Source of the DNA: Acinetobacter pullicarnis
Lineage (GTDB): Bacteria > Pseudomonadota > Gammaproteobacteria > Pseudomonadales > Moraxellaceae
Assembly: GCF_006352475.1 (NCBI RefSeq)
Contig: NZ_VCMZ01000001.1
Coordinates: 3,224,001-3,288,000 of the forward strand
DNA length: 64,000 bases
Direction of reading: 5' to 3'
The stretch's first letter is position 1; every line of letters starts with the position of its first letter. Under the pieces are notes generated by a model. The model saw only the letters and a program-made list of their open reading frames with translations, made no database searches and had not been told where the DNA came from. Positions 1 to 13,788 of this stretch are shown piece after piece. The translations under genes and the position numbers were made by a program.

Positions 1-2
1 GT

Positions 3-1355
3 GCAGGTACAGCGGGTATCAGTGCATATAAAGAAGCCATCAAATACACTTCTAATATTCTCATCGTCAATCAAGGGCCATGGGATACGACCTGTGCTCG
101 CGTTGGCTGCATGCCAAGCAAGGTCTTGATTTCAACCGCAAACCGCATGTATGACATTGAACATGCGGATGAAGTTGCATTGCAGGTTGAGGCACACATT
201 GATCGCTCTGCTGTTATGCAACATGTACGTCAGCTCAGAGATCGCTTTACCGCAGCAACACTCGCTGATGTCGATTCCTGGGATAAATCACATAAAATTT
301 CTGGTGCAGCAAAATTTATTAATGCCAATACGATCCAAGTTAATAATCAGCACTATCAAGCTAAATCTTTTATTCTGGCTGTGGGTTCGACTCCGAATAT
401 GGATGCCGAGTGGAAAGCAGAACTAGGTGATCGCTATATTAATTCAGATGATATCTTTGAATTAGAACAGCTGCCTAAATCACTTGCCGTGATTGGCAGT
501 GGGGTCATTGCAATTGAACTTGCTCAAGCGATGACACGTCTAGGGGTTCAGACGACTGTATTTGCACGTAGTCAAAAAGTAGGTTCCCTCAGCAGCCCAC
601 AACTACAGCCACTTGCTTGCAAAGAGCTCAGCCAAGCGATGAATATCAAGTTCAAAGTATTGCCAGAAAATATAAAAAAATCTCAACACGGTGTACTGAT
701 TTCTTTTACTGACAATGTTTCTCAGACACTTGAGGTTGACTATGTACTCAGTGCAACGGGAAGAAGCTCCAATTTAAACTCCTTAGATTTAATTCAAATA
801 AACCCACTATTTAAAGAGATTCGCAACTTACCAATCAACAATCGAAGCAAACAACTCGGTGAATATCCAATTTTCATTATTGGAGATGCATACACTCAAA
901 CACCGGTACAACACGAAGCTGCTGTTGAGGGTAAGTTGGTCGTAGAAAGTTGTTTAAACTTTCCTAAATTAAAAGACCTTAAAACACTCACTCCTTTATC
1001 TATCGTCTTTAGTTCGCCCGAAATGGCAATTGCAGGACAAAGCCATAAGCAACTCATAGATGAAAATGTTGAGTTTATTACTGGTTATGTGTCCTATGAG
1101 CGCCAAGGTCGCGCCTTAGTGCTCGGTAAGAATCGTGGTGCTGCTGAAGTCTACGTCGATGTAAATACACGACAACTTCTCGGTGCTGAGCTATTGGTTG
1201 AGTCCGCAGAGCATATGGGGCACTTACTAGCCTGGATTATTTCTGAAAAACTAACAGTCGATCAAATACTTGAAAAACCTTTTTATCACCCAACCCTAGA
1301 AGAAGGATTACGTAGTGCATTAAAGCATGCGCGTAGACAGCTTAAAAAGAGTTAA
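3..1355 (+). CDS. Dihydrolipoyl dehydrogenase-like flavoprotein (5' end outside window)
   Basis: FAD- and NAD-dependent disulfide oxidoreductase of the lipoamide dehydrogenase family, cytosolic. The frame is open from the first bases of the window, and the ATG at 111 lies inside the redox motif, so the true start is upstream. Visible are the end of the FAD-binding GxGxxG motif at about 3-20, the redox-active pair in CARVGCMPSK (about 93-122), the NAD-binding GSGVIAIELA, the second FAD motif around IIGDA, and the C-terminal HPTLEE that supplies the catalytic His and Glu in this family. No E1/E2 gene is adjacent, so its complex or substrate is unknown; other disulfide reductases of the family remain possible. 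The gene is followed by a foreign scrap of aldehyde dehydrogenase sequence. Confidence 0.85.
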   Translation, partial: AGTAGISAYKEAIKYTSNILIVNQGPWDTTCARVGCMPSKVLISTANRMYDIEHADEVALQVEAHIDRSAVMQHVRQLRDRFTAATLADVDSWDKSHKISGAAKFINANTIQVNNQHYQAKSFILAVGSTPNMDAEWKAELGDRYINSDDIFELEQLPKSLAVIGSGVIAIELAQAMTRLGVQTTVFARSQKVGSLSSPQLQPLACKELSQAMNIKFKVLPENIKKSQHGVLISFTDNVSQTLEVDYVLSATGRSSNLNSLDLIQINPLFKEIRNLPINNRSKQLGEYPIFIIGDAYTQTPVQHEAAVEGKLVVESCLNFPKLKDLKTLTPLSIVFSSPEMAIAGQSHKQLIDENVEFITGYVSYERQGRALVLGKNRGAAEVYVDVNTRQLLGAELLVESAEHMGHLLAWIISEKLTVDQILEKPFYHPTLEEGLRSALKHARRQLKKS

Positions 1356-1361
1356 ATATTG

Positions 1362-1393
1362 AGCTAATTAACTTTTTTATGAAGATGGTTTAA
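1362..1393 (+). pseudogene. Stranded 3' fragment of aldehyde dehydrogenase gene
   Basis: These 32 bases match the end of the aldehyde dehydrogenase gene at 56329-56360, encoding LINFFMKMV and a stop codon (TAA here, TAG there). They lie 6 bp after the stop of the unrelated dihydrolipoyl dehydrogenase gene, so they are a remnant carried with the duplicated rRNA operon rather than a gene. Confidence 0.85.
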
Positions 1394-1403
1394 CCTCATG
1401 AGC

Positions 1404-1425
1404 GCCCCTTATTTAGGGGCTTTTT
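1404..1425 (+). terminator. Rho-independent terminator (plus strand)
   Basis: Six-base stem GCCCCT/AGGGGC with a short loop followed by TTTTT. It ends the plus-strand transcript of the dehydrogenase gene. It was copied with the rRNA repeat; the same hairpin follows the aldehyde dehydrogenase at copy B. Confidence 0.8.
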
Positions 1426-1470
1426 ATTGTATTCAATTTTCGTTTTTCTTTTCATTTTTCCCGCGCATAA

Positions 1471-1504
1471 AAAAACACCCCAGTCGTTGACTGGGGTGTT
1501 TTTA
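1471..1504 (-). terminator. rRNA operon A terminator
   Basis: A 12-bp perfect stem (1474-1485 with 1489-1500) and 3-base loop, flanked by A-runs on one side and T-runs on the other, so it can work on both strands. It lies just past the 3' end of 5S on the minus strand. Confidence 0.85.
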
Positions 1505-1513
1505 GGAATAATG

Positions 1514-1628
1514 AGCTGGCGATGACTTACTCTCACATGGGTAACCCCACACTACCATCAGCGCAAAGAGGTTTCACTTCTGAGTTCGGGAAGGGATCAG
1601 GTGGTTCACTCTTGCTATTGTCGCCAGC
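1514..1628 (-). rRNA. rrf: 5S ribosomal RNA, operon A
   Basis: Reverse complement starts GCTGGCGACAATAGCAAGAG and ends GTAAGTCATCGCCAGC; the ends pair as helix I. About 115 nt, last gene of the operon. Identical to the copy B gene as far as I can see. Confidence 0.95.
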
Positions 1629-1810
1629 ACAACTGTTTATGGTGATTTCGGGTTTTACGTCGTATTCGACATCCGTACTATCTTAACCAAAAGAGTTATT
1701 AACAGAAGGGCTGATTGAGTTGAAATTTTTTGTTTATTTTAGCGGTTTGATTAACTAAATCAAGCGATTTGTCAAAGAATAGATTGCGCATACAACTGCT
1801 TGGGTGTTGT

Positions 1811-4702
<2,892 letters not shown>

Positions 4703-5067
4703 ATACAACCCCAAACAGTCGTAACCCCTACAAGGAGGGTTAGCAACATTACAGTTTGAAGTACTGTGTATTTAAACACTGTACAGCTTCAATCTATTTT
4801 CGTTTTCCAAAACGCTTGATTCAGTTAATTTCTTCGCTAGTACTCATCGTTCCTTTCGAAACAATGAGCTAAAACAATTAATTTCAACTCAAATTTGCCA
4901 ATCTGTTAATGATTAACTACGCCTTCGTCAGGTCGTAGCAAACTGTGATAAATCACAGAACTTAATAAAATTGATCACCAAGATATGAAGAACAACTTTT
5001 ACTAAATTCTATAATCTAACTTTGCAGTTAAATTCTTTGTTTCTGATTCCAGAAACCTAACTTTATA
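4703..5067 (-). other. Spacer between tRNA-Ala and 23S, operon A
   Basis: A 365-bp AT-rich internal transcribed spacer. It should contain the 23S processing stem (the 5' flank near 4703-4760) and antitermination signals, but I could not pick out a convincing boxA. No gene. Confidence 0.7.
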
Positions 5068-5143
5068 TGGTGGAGACTAACGGAGTCGAACCGTTGACCT
5101 CCTGCGTGCAAGGCAAGCGCTCTACCAACTAAGCTAAGTCCCC
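5068..5143 (-). tRNA. tRNA-Ala (anticodon TGC)
   Basis: 76 nt; reverse complement begins GGGGACTTAGCTTAGTTGG, anticodon loop CTTGCAC, encoded CCA. Second tRNA of the 16S-23S spacer. Confidence 0.97.
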
Positions 5144-5223
5144 AGATAATCTATTCGAGATACTCTATCTTTGCTTCTCATAAGTTCTAAAACATCGTTT
5201 TATCACCACACTTAAAAAGTGAA

Positions 5224-5300
<77 letters not shown>

Positions 5301-5396
5301 TGAGAAAACCTAAAGCAACGAATCGCTTTAAATCTTTTGCAAGACACAGTTGAAGAACAACTTGTTGTGGATTCTTACCGATCGTCAATCTTTCGT

Positions 5397-6936
<1,540 letters not shown>

Positions 6937-7276
6937 AAAATCATTAGTAGCTTATGGCTACAAATCTTGGCTCATCAAATAACTGACAAATATTTCTCAA
7001 ATAAACTTCGAGTAATTTCTACCAATCAATCAATGATAATATTTGATCAATCAACCAGTAAAAATCCACACAAGTTGTTCTTCATAATCTCTTAATGATT
7101 TACTTACTGCTTCGTCAGCAGCAAGCTAGGTCGGCTATGTTACTCTCTTTATTTAGAAAGTCAACAAGTAATGTTATTTAATTTAAAGCCCTTATCTGCA
7201 ATCCAAACATCTTAACTTAAAGCTAAGTGCTTGTTATTCAACAAGTTCTTATTAATATCACCGCCGATGGATGTGC
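6937..7276 (-). other. rRNA operon A leader
   Basis: About 340 bp between promoter and 16S. AT-rich and expected to hold the 16S processing stem. It carries most of the differences between the two operon copies. Short open frames here are not genes. Confidence 0.6.
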
Positions 7277-7304
7277 ATTATAGGCGAAAAAAAATCGTGC
7301 GCAA
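7277..7304 (-). promoter_or_regulatory. rRNA operon A promoter
   Basis: On the minus strand: TTGCGC (7299-7304), 16-bp spacer, perfect TATAAT (7277-7282), then GCACATCC. It sits about 340 bp upstream of 16S. Sequence upstream of 7314 differs from copy B, so the UP-element region is not shared. Confidence 0.8.
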
Positions 7305-7314
7305 CCCCTATTTC

Positions 7315-7762
7315 AACTTATTTCAATCAGGTGGCTATTTTTCAATCCAAATACCCGATTAAATGCTTTGTCAGTTGCTTTTATAACCAAAACCAATGAC
7401 TTTATTTATATAAATCCACTTAACCATTATTTATATCTGCTTCAATTAAACCAAATCGACCAATTAATCATCAACACCCCCATATTCCTACAAGCTAAAT
7501 GCAAAAATCGGTGCCTTTTAGGAAAAAGACACCGATTTTTTTTTAAAATTATTTCTGTGCACAGCAGAGCGTTTATTCAAGCATTAAAAACAATTAAGTA
7601 CTTTAATAACTTTTGTTTAATACAACTTTTCTCGCAGTACATTAAGAATGCCTAGAGAAAATATGCTATCTCCCTTAAGCTATATAATATTTAAACACCT
7701 TCTTCAGCTGCACTTTTATGGATTTATCCCTCTAAGTCGCTATGTAATTCATAGGGATAGAA
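7315..7762. other. Divergent intergenic region between rRNA operon A and yfiR
   Basis: 448 bp, very AT-rich. It contains a strong hairpin at 7503-7543 but no convincing gene; the one long open frame runs through that hairpin and has no recognisable protein features. Inverted 7-bp arms (7725-7731 and 7753-7759) lie just before the yfiR frame. Confidence 0.6.
7503..7543 (+). terminator. Orphan rho-independent terminator
   Basis: Stem AAAAATCGGTG/CACCGATTTTT, extended inward with one mismatch, followed by a run of T on the plus strand. No plus-strand gene ends here: the rRNA operon leaves to the left and yfiR starts to the right. It may be left over from a gene lost at the rearrangement. Confidence 0.7.
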
Positions 7763-8359
7763 ATGCCCTGTTATTTTTTAACCTTTTTTTATACTGCTGA
7801 CTCAGCTAAAATAGTCAACACTTTCTCCCCAGAATCAGAATATTACTCAGAAGTGAAAAATCCAAGTCCAAGATTAAGCTTGGCACTGCTCCTATATTTT
7901 CTCGCTGTGCCGACACATGCTATTTCAACACACAATATATTCGTGACTACATTTTCGATCCTAAGTTATGCCAAATGGAATGCACTCTCTTCCACACCAG
8001 TACTATGTGTTGTCGATAATACCAACCTAGCCAATCAATTTAAAACTGTCGCACAGCAGTCTAAATATAATTACCAGGTACAATCGATAACCTTACCCAA
8101 TCTTTCTAAATCGTCATGCCAGGCTGTTTTCTTTTCTACTTTTACTCCCCGACAAGAACAAAATATCTTAAACACTCAACTGAATACAGCAACCCTGTCC
8201 TTTAGCTCAAATAACAATGAATGTGAAGTCGGAAGTGCATTTTGCCTATATAAGCGTAAACAACTAACCTCGTTTAAAGTCAATTTAGACAGTTTAAGTC
8301 AATCCAAGGTTCATGTTGACCCTCGTGTTTTACTATTAACCAAGTCTTTGGAGGAGTAA
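7763..8359 (+). CDS. yfiR: YfiR-like periplasmic repressor of a diguanylate cyclase
   Basis: Periplasmic protein that, in the YfiBNR family, binds and restrains the inner-membrane diguanylate cyclase encoded next. A signal peptide (LALLLYFLAVPTHA) lies at residues 40-53. Four mature cysteines at 82, 119, 154 and 161 match the two-disulfide pattern of Pseudomonas YfiR, including the seven-residue spacing of the second pair. An in-frame GTG at 7853 would put the signal peptide at the very N-terminus (169 residues) and is an attractive alternative start; the ATG at 7763 has AGGGA just upstream. The stop overlaps the next start as TAATG. Assignment rests on cysteines, size and operon partners. 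Confidence 0.75.
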   Translation: MPCYFLTFFYTADSAKIVNTFSPESEYYSEVKNPSPRLSLALLLYFLAVPTHAISTHNIFVTTFSILSYAKWNALSSTPVLCVVDNTNLANQFKTVAQQSKYNYQVQSITLPNLSKSSCQAVFFSTFTPRQEQNILNTQLNTATLSFSSNNNECEVGSAFCLYKRKQLTSFKVNLDSLSQSKVHVDPRVLLLTKSLEE

Positions 8360-9603
8360 TGATCAAACGCCTCTACCAAACGACATCCTTGCAAAATGTA
8401 TTTAAACGATCTCAATTGGCTATTTTCGGGCTAACCTTCACCATTTGTACGATTATCTTTTTCGTGGTTTCAGCATATACTATGCGAACCTATGCTCAAC
8501 AAGGCTTAGTTATTTTAGCGGATGCACTTAGCGAGAGAATTCAACCCGCTGTGGTCTTTAATGACAAAGTGACAATCAAACAAATTTTAGAAGAATACGC
8601 CGAAGAATACCCAATACGCTCCATTAATGTCATGGATCAAAATAACCAAAGACTTGCACATATAGAGCAACCGCAACAAAACTGGACACCCACTACTTAT
8701 ATTTTAGATCGATTATTTTTCAATCAACCCATTCAAGTCACGATTACACATAATCAAAAAAAATATGGTGAAGTTCAGGTCTATGGTAATGCCTCCAATC
8801 TTGTCGCATTTGTACATAAAATCCTGCTCAGTTTAAGTCTTGGCTTTCTGATTATATTGGCAACAATATTTTGGTTGGTACGCTCTATTTATCAATATTT
8901 AATGAATTCGATCCACCCAATCGTATCCACCGCACGACTCATTAGTTTGAGAAAGAACTACCAAATTCGCCTACCTGACTCGCCTATTGATGAGTTTCAA
9001 GACTTAAATATTGTTTTCAACGAATTATTAGAAAAAATTCAACAATCCAATCAGCAACTACAAACAGAAAATGATAAATTAGCTCATCAAGCGCGACATG
9101 ATGAATTGACACAGCTTCCTAATCGAAATTTTTTCTATCAGACTTTATTTCAAATATTTTATCAACCGAACCTTCAAAATACAGCTTTACTGTATATTGA
9201 CAACAATCACTTCAAAGAAATCAATGACCAATACGGTCACTTAGCAGGTGATGCTGTTTTAAAAGAAATGTCTCTACGCTTAAAAACCAGCTTGAGACAG
9301 GATGATTTTATTGCTCGCTTGGGCGGTGATGAATTTGCCATTCTCTTAAAAAATATTCAAAAGCCTGAACATTCAATCTCTATTGCCAAACATTTATTAA
9401 ACTGCTGTAAAGCACCACTTTATTACGAGAAAACAGAAATACATTTCAGCTTTAGTATTGGTATCGCTTTCTTCAAGTGCTTTAAATCTCCCGAAGATTT
9501 AATCACAGCTGCAGATAGCGCCATGTATAAAGCAAAGCTACTCGATGAAAACTGGCATATTGCGACCCGTGAGGATTTAAATTGTGATGAACTTACCAAG
9601 TAA
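8359..9603 (+). CDS. yfiN: YfiN-like membrane diguanylate cyclase
   Basis: Makes cyclic di-GMP from two GTP at the inner membrane. It has membrane segments at about 20-42 and 155-176 enclosing a periplasmic sensor domain of about 110 residues, a HAMP linker (about 178-230), a short coiled coil, and a GGDEF domain (about 245-405). The active-site GGDEF is at residues 322-326, preceded at the correct five-residue spacing by RQDD, an intact RxxD product-inhibition site. GGAGG precedes the ATG, which overlaps the yfiR stop. No EAL domain. It should be held off by YfiR and released through YfiB. Confidence 0.88.
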   Translation: MIKRLYQTTSLQNVFKRSQLAIFGLTFTICTIIFFVVSAYTMRTYAQQGLVILADALSERIQPAVVFNDKVTIKQILEEYAEEYPIRSINVMDQNNQRLAHIEQPQQNWTPTTYILDRLFFNQPIQVTITHNQKKYGEVQVYGNASNLVAFVHKILLSLSLGFLIILATIFWLVRSIYQYLMNSIHPIVSTARLISLRKNYQIRLPDSPIDEFQDLNIVFNELLEKIQQSNQQLQTENDKLAHQARHDELTQLPNRNFFYQTLFQIFYQPNLQNTALLYIDNNHFKEINDQYGHLAGDAVLKEMSLRLKTSLRQDDFIARLGGDEFAILLKNIQKPEHSISIAKHLLNCCKAPLYYEKTEIHFSFSIGIAFFKCFKSPEDLITAADSAMYKAKLLDENWHIATREDLNCDELTK

Positions 9604-10072
9604 GCCCTTAAGAATATTTACGTTATTGTTATTGGCTTTTAGCCTAACTGGATGCCTCAACTTAGGTCATTTAAGCTATAAACAAGCACGAATGTTAAAA
9701 AAGGAAGGCTTCACCCTAACTGATGAGGGCTGGACCCTACGCTTACCTGAACGTATATTATTTAATTTCAATGAGTATGAAATCAAGACAACACAACAAA
9801 CCGAGCTTACTCGCTTGTCGGATCAACTCAAAAAATATCACCTCGGAAAACTCAAAGTCATTGGGCATACAGATAACATCGGCCAGTTAGAATACAACCA
9901 GCAATTATCAGAAAAACGCGCACAAAGCGTTGCTTACATCTTCATTGAAAATGGTTTTGAAAATCAAAATATCAAAACAATAGGTCGTGGCTCTAGCCAA
10001 CCGCTTTTCAGTAATGACACAGATGAAAACAGAGCAAAAAATAGACGTGTAAATATTACGATTATTCCATAG
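9584..10072 (+). CDS. yfiB: YfiB-like OmpA-domain lipoprotein
   Basis: Outer-membrane lipoprotein with a peptidoglycan-binding OmpA C-terminal domain. In the YfiBNR system it sequesters YfiR and so activates YfiN. The lipobox LTGC places the lipidated Cys at residue 24. The OmpA domain runs from about 55 to 162, with the diagnostic GHTDNIG and NRRV motifs. The gene overlaps yfiN by 20 bp; the first codon is GTG and an ATG follows at 9587. Last gene of the operon; no clear terminator was found downstream. Confidence 0.85.
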   Translation: MMNLPSKPLRIFTLLLLAFSLTGCLNLGHLSYKQARMLKKEGFTLTDEGWTLRLPERILFNFNEYEIKTTQQTELTRLSDQLKKYHLGKLKVIGHTDNIGQLEYNQQLSEKRAQSVAYIFIENGFENQNIKTIGRGSSQPLFSNDTDENRAKNRRVNITIIP

Positions 10073-10634
10073 TTCACCACGTCAAGCTCTTCAGCTCAAC
10101 CCATCAAACTTAACAATGGATTCCTTTTACTCGCTGCAGTAAGGCGTCCATTTTTATGCCCTTATCCGTCCCTAATCACCCCAATCAAAATATATACATC
10201 AAGCAATACTCTATACTTAGATATCACCATACTCCCGTTACCTCATAGGTACCCACACATCTTTTGAGATGCTGTTTACGACCCAAAGTAACCCATCCTT
10301 GCGTAGCAATGCTGCTCATTGAATCCCCCAAAAAAAGCTCCCCTCTTTGAAAAAGATGAGTCATATAGGGCGTAAGCGGGAAGATTGGGGATTTTTGGAA
10401 TTCAATGGAATTTGTACTTACCCCTAAATTCCAAATCTAAACAGGACTTAAATACCTTGTAATAAGCTCAAATAGCTTACTTATTTTGACTATATATTTC
10501 TTAAGTATTGGTATGGATACCTATGCCCTTTGCTTACAAGGCATGAGTCTGTATGCTGCGGAGATTGGATTGCTGTAGCTTTTAAGGTGATTGTGCAAGG
10601 AGCATTGTATTATTTTAGTTTTATTAAATTTTAG
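10073..10634. other. Gene-free region with possible degraded repeat
   Basis: About 560 bp without a credible gene. A stretch near 10326-10396 (CTCCCCTCTTTGAAAAAGAT and following) looks like a decayed intergenic repeat, but no second copy is in the window. The one longer minus-strand frame reads through the tRNA-Pro gene and is not real. Confidence 0.4.
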
Positions 10635-10664
10635 GCAAAAAAAAACCGCTAATGCGGATTTTGT
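10635..10664 (-). terminator. Terminator of the tRNA cluster
   Basis: On the minus strand: stem CCGC/GCGG (extended by A-T pairs) with loop ATTA, followed by nine T. It lies about 30 bp past the last tRNA-Pro. Confidence 0.8.
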
Positions 10665-10692
10665 TTTCACTTTAATCTTACTGAACTTAAAG

Positions 10693-10769
<77 letters not shown>

Positions 10770-10794
10770 ATCGTGTTGCCTGCTATTTATGAAG

Positions 10795-10871
10795 TGGGGT
10801 GAATGACGGGATTCGAACCCGCGACAACCGGAATCACAATCCGGGGCTCTACCAACTGAGCTACATCCACC
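10795..10871 (-). tRNA. tRNA-His (anticodon GTG)
   Basis: 77 nt including the extra 5' G(-1) opposite C73 typical of tRNA-His; anticodon loop TTGTGAT; encoded CCA. Confidence 0.97.
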
Positions 10872-10912
10872 ATCATAAATCTTTTGGTTCTAATTTATCA
10901 AGTCACCATAAA

Positions 10913-10989
10913 TGGTGCGCCTGACAGGATTCGAACCTGTGACCATCCGCTTAGAAGGCGGATGCTCTATCCTACTGAGCTACAGGCGC
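10913..10989 (-). tRNA. tRNA-Arg (anticodon TCT)
   Basis: 77 nt; reverse complement begins GCGCCTGTAGCTCAGTAGG, anticodon loop CTTCTAA, encoded CCA. Reads AGA/AGG codons. Confidence 0.96.
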
Positions 10990-11033
10990 GTAACAATGAC
11001 AATAAACATCATGAAACCTTTGCCTTGAAGAAT

Positions 11034-11110
<77 letters not shown>

Positions 11111-11155
11111 ATTCATCTCAGCTTGTCGTACTACACATCGTGCGGTACGGTGTGC

Positions 11156-11184
11156 ATTCTAGGCGTGACGTTGGATTACGTCAA
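11156..11184 (-). promoter_or_regulatory. tRNA cluster promoter
   Basis: On the minus strand: TTGACG (11179-11184), 17-bp spacer, TAGAAT (11156-11161), followed by a GC-rich discriminator (GCACACCG) of the kind seen at stringently controlled stable-RNA promoters. Confidence 0.8.
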
Positions 11185-11251
11185 CACCTATCCTTAAAAA
11201 AAATGCGAAAACCGTGTCAAGTGTATATTAATCAAACATTTTGACTGATTT

Positions 11252-12319
11252 TTACGATTTTAGTGCTGCACTGAACTGCAACATGCGATCTAAAGGCAGT
11301 TTTGCACGTGCTGCAAGCTGCTCATCCACAAAGATTTCTTGATCACCATGCTCAAGCACATGCAAGATGCCATCGAGTTCGTTCATCGCCATCCACGGGC
11401 AATGCGCACAAGATCGACAGGTCGCCCCTTCCCCAGCAGTAGGTGCTTCAAGCAAGGTTTTATGCGGCACGGCCTGTTGCATTTTATAAAAAATGCCGCG
11501 ATCTGTCGCAACGATCAGCGTATCGTGCGGTAAGGTCTGCGCCGCCTTAATTAATTGCGAGGTACTACCAACAGCATCAGCAACCGCAACGACCGACTCA
11601 GGAGACTCTGGATGCACCAAAACTGCTGCATTCGGGTAGATCGCTCTCATCCGCTCAATACCACGTGCACGGAACTCCTCATGCACAATACAAGCACCAT
11701 CCCAAATCAACATTTCTGCTTTGGTTTGTTTTTGAATATAGCGCCCTAAATGCTGATCCGGCGCCCAAATGATTTTCTCACCCAAGCTATCTAGATGTTC
11801 AATAATTTCAACTGCGCAACTTGAAGTCACCACCCAATCTGCACGTGCTTTAACTGCAGCAGAGGTGTTGGCATAAACCACCACCGTATAGTCCGGATTG
11901 GCATCACAAAATGCACCAAACGCATCGGCTGGGCAGCCTAAGTCTAAAGAACAGGTGGCTTCTAAGGTTGGCATAAGAATGGTTTTTTCTGGAGAAAGAA
12001 TTTTAGCCGTCTCCCCCATAAATTTAACACCCGCGACCAACAATGTTGTTGCAGCATGATCTCGGCCAAAACGCGCCATTTCCAAAGAGTCTGAAACACA
12101 ACCACCGGTTGCTTCAGCCAACTCTTGTACATCTGGATCACAATAGTAATGCGCGACTAAAACGGCATTACGCTTTTCAAGTGCTGCTTGAATCTGCTGA
12201 AACTTCTCTCGTTTAAGCACGGGGTCTAAACGACTGTCCTTAGTTTCACCTAACCGATCTAAATGCGTCTGCACAATCGACTTGGCATCGTTGGCAATTA
12301 ACTGATTCGCATCTTTCAT
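11252..12319 (-). CDS. nadA: Quinolinate synthase NadA
   Basis: Condenses iminoaspartate with dihydroxyacetone phosphate to quinolinate in de novo NAD synthesis; a cytosolic 4Fe-4S enzyme. 355 residues, typical of the family. The C-terminal [10 protein letters not shown] (Cys 301, 304, 307) is the family signature and supplies a cluster ligand; the HYYCDPDVQ segment and the TGGCVSDS and TSSCAVE motifs are also present. nadB is not in the window. Transcribed alone: argJ upstream ends with its own terminator. Confidence 0.96.
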   Translation of the reverse strand: MKDANQLIANDAKSIVQTHLDRLGETKDSRLDPVLKREKFQQIQAALEKRNAVLVAHYYCDPDVQELAEATGGCVSDSLEMARFGRDHAATTLLVAGVKFMGETAKILSPEKTILMPTLEATCSLDLGCPADAFGAFCDANPDYTVVVYANTSAAVKARADWVVTSSCAVEIIEHLDSLGEKIIWAPDQHLGRYIQKQTKAEMLIWDGACIVHEEFRARGIERMRAIYPNAAVLVHPESPESVVAVADAVGSTSQLIKAAQTLPHDTLIVATDRGIFYKMQQAVPHKTLLEAPTAGEGATCRSCAHCPWMAMNELDGILHVLEHGDQEIFVDEQLAARAKLPLDRMLQFSAALKS

Positions 12320-12445
12320 AAAAGGCCTTCTCTATCCTTATGCTTGCGCTGTGGCTTGCTTTACACCTGATAAATAATTCATTTATCAATTTCATTAAAA
12401 ATATAGGGCACGTCATTTCAAAAAAGAAAAAGCACCCTGAATACG

Positions 12446-12471
12446 AAAAAACCTCACTGAGGAGGTTTTTT
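12446..12471 (-). terminator. argJ terminator
   Basis: Ten-base perfect stem (12446-12455 with 12462-12471), 6-base loop, flanked by A-run and T-run so usable on both strands. Starts 9 bp past the argJ stop. Confidence 0.85.
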
Positions 12472-12479
12472 CTAAATCA

Positions 12480-13700
12480 CTATGAACGGTAATCTGCATT
12501 AATCTTGACGTAATCATACGACAAATCGCAGGTATATACCGTGTCTTTTGCTTCCCCTCGACCCAAGTCTACCCGAATGGTCATTTCTGTTTGTGACATC
12601 ACGCGTGAGCCTTCTGCCTCAGTATAATCAGCAGCAGCGCCGCCATCTTTACAGATTTGCACATCGTCTAGCCAAACTTGAATTTTTTCTACATCTAAAT
12701 CAGTGACGCCTGCGTAGCCAATGGCACACAAGATGCGTCCCCAGTTTGGATCTGAAGCAAAAATTGCAGTTTTTACCAAAGGTGAGTGTGCAATGCTATA
12801 TGCGATATCACAACACTCTTGGGTATTTTCACCACCTTCCACTGCAATCGTAATAAACTTGGTCGCACCTTCACCATCACGGATGATCAGTTGTGCAAGA
12901 CGCTGCATAATTCTACTGAGTACACTGAGTACCTCGGCATAACGTGGGTCTTGGCTTGAAGACAAGATTTGCCCACCCGCTTTGCCTGTTGCTGCCACAA
13001 TACAAGAATCGTTGGTCGACGTATCACCATCAACCGTAATACGATTAAAAGAAACATTCACCGCTTCACTGAGCAACTGTTCTAATAGACCACGTTCAAT
13101 GGCTAAATCGGTCGCCACAAAACCCAGCATGGTCGCCATATTGGGGCGAATCATACCAGCGCCTTTAGAAATACCCGTCATGGTATACACAACACCATCA
13201 AGCTCAAATTGCTCAGAAGCGCCTTTAGGCGTGGTGTCCGTGGTCATAATACCCGTTGCAGCATCTAGCCATGCATCTGCGTTCAAGCTTTCCAATGCCA
13301 TTGGTAACCCATCAACCAAACGCTGAATCGGTAGCTGTTCACCAATCACACCAGTTGAAAAAGGTAGAATTTCATATTCTTGTACACCGGCCAATTCTGC
13401 AAGCTTGACACAGGTTTGCTGTGCATTAGAGAGACCCGTCGGGCCTGTTCCTGCATTGGCATTACCTGTATTAATCACTAGATAACGTGCATTGGCTTGT
13501 TGTAAATGTACTTTAGACACTTTAACCGGTGCAGCACAAAATGCATTTTGGGTAAAAACACCTGCAACCTGCGTTCCTTCAGCAAATTCAAAAATGACTA
13601 AATCGCGTCGATTAGGATAACGGATATATGCTTCTGCTGAACCTATTTTTACACCTTGAACCACATGCATATGTGGCATCGTTACGTCACCAACAGCCAT
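12480..13700 (-). CDS. argJ: Bifunctional glutamate/ornithine acetyltransferase ArgJ
   Basis: Transfers acetyl from N-acetylornithine to glutamate (and in bifunctional forms uses acetyl-CoA), recycling the acetyl group in arginine synthesis; cytosolic. 406 residues. The precursor cleaves itself before the nucleophilic Thr in the NMATMLGF motif (Thr190), after KGAGMIRP. The oxyanion-hole region STGVIG and the C-terminal [15 protein letters not shown] are conserved. Other arg genes are absent. A long palindrome lies 90 bp upstream of the start. Confidence 0.95.
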   Translation of the reverse strand: MAVGDVTMPHMHVVQGVKIGSAEAYIRYPNRRDLVIFEFAEGTQVAGVFTQNAFCAAPVKVSKVHLQQANARYLVINTGNANAGTGPTGLSNAQQTCVKLAELAGVQEYEILPFSTGVIGEQLPIQRLVDGLPMALESLNADAWLDAATGIMTTDTTPKGASEQFELDGVVYTMTGISKGAGMIRPNMATMLGFVATDLAIERGLLEQLLSEAVNVSFNRITVDGDTSTNDSCIVAATGKAGGQILSSSQDPRYAEVLSVLSRIMQRLAQLIIRDGEGATKFITIAVEGGENTQECCDIAYSIAHSPLVKTAIFASDPNWGRILCAIGYAGVTDLDVEKIQVWLDDVQICKDGGAAADYTEAEGSRVMSQTEMTIRVDLGRGEAKDTVYTCDLSYDYVKINADYRS

Positions 13701-13788
13701 TTTTAAATGTCCAGTTTGTTATTAAAAAAAGACAGCTTAGTAGAAAATTAGACAAAAATCGAGTCTAAGCAATTTGAAAGTGTGAAGT

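Noticed and set aside
7368..7655. 95-codon frame on the plus strand
   Set aside because: Reads through a strong terminator hairpin, no ribosome site, composition reflects AT-rich non-coding DNA.
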